The notes under the pieces: model-generated
Database searches by the model: none
What the model was told of the DNA's origin: nothing
The model's input: only the letters and a program-made list of their open reading frames with translations
Shown: one piece after another, positions 61,659 to 64,000 of the stretch
How the letters are laid out: each line of letters starts with the position of its first letter
How positions within the stretch are numbered: the first letter of the stretch is position 1
Made by a program: the position numbers and the translations under genes
NCBI GenBank assembly: GCA_024763035.1
Contig: JANTGG010000001.1
Coordinates: 62,001-126,000, forward strand
DNA from: Desulfocapsa sp.
GTDB taxonomy: Bacteria; Desulfobacterota; Desulfobulbia; Desulfobulbales; Desulfocapsaceae
Reading direction: 5' to 3'
Length of the DNA stretch: 64,000 nt

Positions 61659-62200
61659 AACAGATAATCTTAGCGAGAAGATATGCCAAGGCACTCTTTG
61701 CAGTATGTAAAGAGAACGGCAAATTTGATGAATACAGTGATGCACTTCAGGGGCTGACCGAGGTATTTGCTTCGGATTCCGGTCTGGCTGATGCATTGAC
61801 AAACCCCCTCTACCCGACGGATGTTCGCGAAAAGGTAATGGAAGGCATTGTTGCCTCCATGGGTGTTGATAAAGTTATGGGTAATTTTCTCAACCTGCTG
61901 GTGGAGAAAAAACGTGCTGATGTTCTTCCGGATATCGCAGAAGAATTTCAGATTATGGTTGACGAGGAAAAGAACGTCAGTCATGGCAGCGTGGTCTCGG
62001 CAGTAGAGTTGAGTAAAGATCTGCAGGCAAAAGTGCAGGCAACATTAGAAAAGCTTACTGGCAAGAAGGTGGAGCTGACAACCAGTGTAGATCCTTCAAT
62101 AATTGGTGGTGTAATCGCCAAAGTAGGTGATCTTGAATTGGACGGAAGTATCAGAACACAACTTGCAAGTTTAAAAGATTCCATTAAGGGGAGAGAGTAG
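61655..62200 (+). CDS. atpH: ATP synthase F1 subunit delta (181 aa)
   Basis: The OSCP/delta fold is evident from [18 protein letters not shown], the [17 protein letters not shown] segment and the C-terminal [21 protein letters not shown]. It connects the peripheral stalk to the top of F1. The start may be GTG at 61655, overlapping atpF by four bases. Confidence 0.93.
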   Translation: MKQIILARRYAKALFAVCKENGKFDEYSDALQGLTEVFASDSGLADALTNPLYPTDVREKVMEGIVASMGVDKVMGNFLNLLVEKKRADVLPDIAEEFQIMVDEEKNVSHGSVVSAVELSKDLQAKVQATLEKLTGKKVELTTSVDPSIIGGVIAKVGDLELDGSIRTQLASLKDSIKGRE

Positions 62201-62202
62201 AA

Positions 62203-63726
62203 ATGCAAATCAAAGCCGAAGAAATCAGTCAGATTATAAAAGATCAGATTGGTGAGTACGAAACCAGTATTGACCTGAATGAGACCGGTACCGTTATCTC
62301 CGTAGGTGATGGTATTGCCCGTATCTACGGAGTCCAGAATTGTATGGCCATGGAACTTCTCGAGTTCCCCGGCGGTATCATGGGACTGGCTCTCAACCTT
62401 GAAGAAGACAACGTTGGTTGTGCTGTTCTTGGTTCTGTTACAGGAATTAAAGAGGGTGACCTTGTAAAACGTACCGGAAAAATTGCTGAGGTTCCTGTTG
62501 GACCAGAGATGGAAGGTCGCGTGGTTGATGGAATCGGATTCCCCATTGACGGTCAGGGTGATATCAATGCAGCCCTTTCTGCAAAAATTGAAGTTCTTGC
62601 CCCAGGCGTTATTGCCCGTAAGGGTGTCCATGAGCCATGTTACACAGGAGCCAAGGCTGTTGATGCCATGACTCCGGTTGGTCGCGGACAGCGTGAGCTT
62701 GTTATCGGCGATCGTCAGATCGGTAAAACCGCTCTTTGTGTTGACGCAATCATCGCCCAGAAAGAGACCGACGTCCACTGTATCTACGTTGCTGTTGGTC
62801 AGAAAAAATCAACGGTGGCTCTCGTTGTTGAGGCCTTGAGAAAGCACGGTGCCATGGACTACACCACAGTGGTTGCCGCCTGTGCCTCTGATCCTGCTCC
62901 CATGCAGTACATCGCGCCATTTGCCGGAACCTCCATGGGTGAGTATTTCCGTGACAACGGACAGCATGCCCTGATCGTTTATGACGATCTGTCAAAACAG
63001 GCTGTTGCCTATCGTGAACTCTCACTTCTCCTTCGTCGCCCACCTGGACGTGAAGCGTATCCTGGTGATATTTTCTTTAACCATTCCCGTCTCCTTGAGC
63101 GTTCTTCCAAGGTAAATGATGAGCTTGGTGCCGGATCGCTCACAGCACTTCCAATCATTGAGACCCAGGCTGGTGACGTTTCCGCCTTTATTCCCACAAA
63201 CGTTATTTCCATTACCGATGGTCAGGTTTATCTTGAGCCTAATCTGTTCTTCTCCGGTGTTCGTCCTGCCATTAATGTCGGTCTGTCAGTATCCCGTGTT
63301 GGTGGTGCTGCACAGGTTAAAGCCATGAAACAGGTTGCCGGTACTCTTCGTCTGGATCTTGCCCAGTATCGTGAACTGGCTGCATTTGCCGCCTTTGGTT
63401 CTGATCTTGATGCGGCAACCCAGGCACAGCTCACCCGTGGTGAGCGTCTGGTTGAAATTCTCAAACAGCCTCAGTATGCACCTCTTACCATGGAGAAACA
63501 GGTTACCATTCTTTATGCCGGTGCCAACGGATACCTTGACAGTCTGCCCGTTGAGACCATGAGGGATTATGAGGATGAGATGTTCAGTTATATCGAGTCC
63601 AACGATCCTTCTATTTTTGCCGACCTTAAAGAACAACAGGAATTTACTGATGCCATTAAAGGAAAACTGAATACAGCACTTGATGCTTTCGGTGAAACCT
63701 TTAAGGCAACCAAGGGTCTCAAATAA
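62203..63726 (+). CDS. atpA: ATP synthase F1 subunit alpha (507 aa)
   Basis: The non-catalytic nucleotide-binding subunit has the Walker A motif [30 protein letters not shown] and the arginine finger segment [15 protein letters not shown]. The length is standard. It starts two bases after atpH. Confidence 0.98.
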   Translation: MQIKAEEISQIIKDQIGEYETSIDLNETGTVISVGDGIARIYGVQNCMAMELLEFPGGIMGLALNLEEDNVGCAVLGSVTGIKEGDLVKRTGKIAEVPVGPEMEGRVVDGIGFPIDGQGDINAALSAKIEVLAPGVIARKGVHEPCYTGAKAVDAMTPVGRGQRELVIGDRQIGKTALCVDAIIAQKETDVHCIYVAVGQKKSTVALVVEALRKHGAMDYTTVVAACASDPAPMQYIAPFAGTSMGEYFRDNGQHALIVYDDLSKQAVAYRELSLLLRRPPGREAYPGDIFFNHSRLLERSSKVNDELGAGSLTALPIIETQAGDVSAFIPTNVISITDGQVYLEPNLFFSGVRPAINVGLSVSRVGGAAQVKAMKQVAGTLRLDLAQYRELAAFAAFGSDLDAATQAQLTRGERLVEILKQPQYAPLTMEKQVTILYAGANGYLDSLPVETMRDYEDEMFSYIESNDPSIFADLKEQQEFTDAIKGKLNTALDAFGETFKATKGLK

Positions 63727-63744
63727 TAGAGGAGAACGTTTGAT

Positions 63745-64000
63745 ATGCCTAGTTTAAAAGACGTTCAAGATAAGATCGTCGGTGTCAAAAAGACATCGCA
63801 GATCACATCAGCCATGAATATGGTCGCCTCGGCGAAACTTCGTGGCGCTCAGGAGAAGATGGAAAATTTCCATCCGTATGCTGATAAATTCAACGAAACC
63901 ATGTCCACCCTTTCGGGCGGCGGGAACACCGATCAGTTTCCCCTGATGGAAGTAAGGGACATGAAGACCGTTGAGCTTGTGGTTATCACATCTGACAGAG
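63745..64000 (+). CDS. atpG: ATP synthase F1 subunit gamma, N-terminal part (cut by window end)
   Basis: GAGGAG precedes the ATG at 63745. The reading frame gives PSLKDVQDKIVGVKKTSQIT then SAMNMVASAKL, the conserved N-terminal helix of gamma, and stays open to the window end. Subunits beta and epsilon would follow outside. Confidence 0.95.
   Translation, partial: MPSLKDVQDKIVGVKKTSQITSAMNMVASAKLRGAQEKMENFHPYADKFNETMSTLSGGGNTDQFPLMEVRDMKTVELVVITSDR

Noticed and set aside
61981..62778. Open frame of 265 codons on the minus strand
   Set aside because: Antisense of atpH and atpA, which are clear.

Overview
The window looks like a chromosomal segment of an anaerobic, sulfate- or sulfur-metabolising Desulfobacterota bacterium, probably of the Desulfobulbales type. 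The strongest evidence is at the left edge, where dsrD (the small winged-helix partner of dissimilatory sulfite reductase) directly follows what looks like the tail of dsrB. Other support comes from a NIL-domain ferredoxin, a menaquinone-type UbiD decarboxylase, a bacteriohemerythrin, the nickel proteins LarB and CooT, and an ATP synthase split into two clusters. The placement is an inference; no rRNA or tRNA gene was seen.

Layout. 1-5440: dsrB tail, dsrD, birA, the methyl-cycle pair metK-ahcY, kdsD and a CooT-like nickel protein. 5440-15200 is the accessory part: a poly-His small protein; an 827-residue membrane protein joining a ubiquitin-conjugating-enzyme (E2)-like domain to TPR-like repeats; a divergent cNMP-binding/DUF4388 protein; and a cell-surface-type module. 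That module has a PF14907-type nucleotidyltransferase, a 1057-residue protein carrying HprK-like kinase, GT2, GT25 and sulfotransferase domains, and an exported Ser/Thr-rich protein. 15300-20130: larB-secDF-ykgJ-HAD operon, with SecD and SecF fused. 20400-25120: split APH and P-loop kinase genes, NIL-ferredoxin, bamD, trxB, trxA. 25500-28700: hemL, then atpZ-atpI-atpB-atpE. 28789-36860: nucleoside phosphorylase, rimO, HU/IHF, an operon lipoprotein-yjbQ-hypothetical-ubiD-rluB, and cbpA-cbpM-hemerythrin. 36975-42160: aroK-aroC-glgA-gap and an alpha-carbonic anhydrase. 42400-49400: a Phd/PIN toxin-antitoxin pair among repeats, a 1423-residue PPDK-related protein, and an arsR/DUF2892 pair resembling YgaV/YgaP. 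49700-56740: an acetate module (acs, cNMP-CBS-DUF294 protein, DnaQ-like exonuclease, DUF4212 subunit, sodium:solute symporter). 57000-64000: isochorismatase-like hydrolase, alaS, and atpF'-atpF-atpH-atpA-atpG (cut by the window edge).

Two non-coding repeat systems run through the window. One is an intergenic element with the palindrome ACCGGT, a TACCCC/GGGGTA hairpin and a GTGCCTTACT flank, seen at about seven places; one copy supplies the last seven codons of the PIN toxin gene. The other is heptamer arrays (consensus ACCNNAN) at the 3' ends of three unrelated genes.

Most promising as undescribed biology are the kinase-GT2-GT25-sulfotransferase fusion with its exported Ser/Thr-rich neighbour, the E2-like/TPR membrane protein, and the intergenic repeat family.
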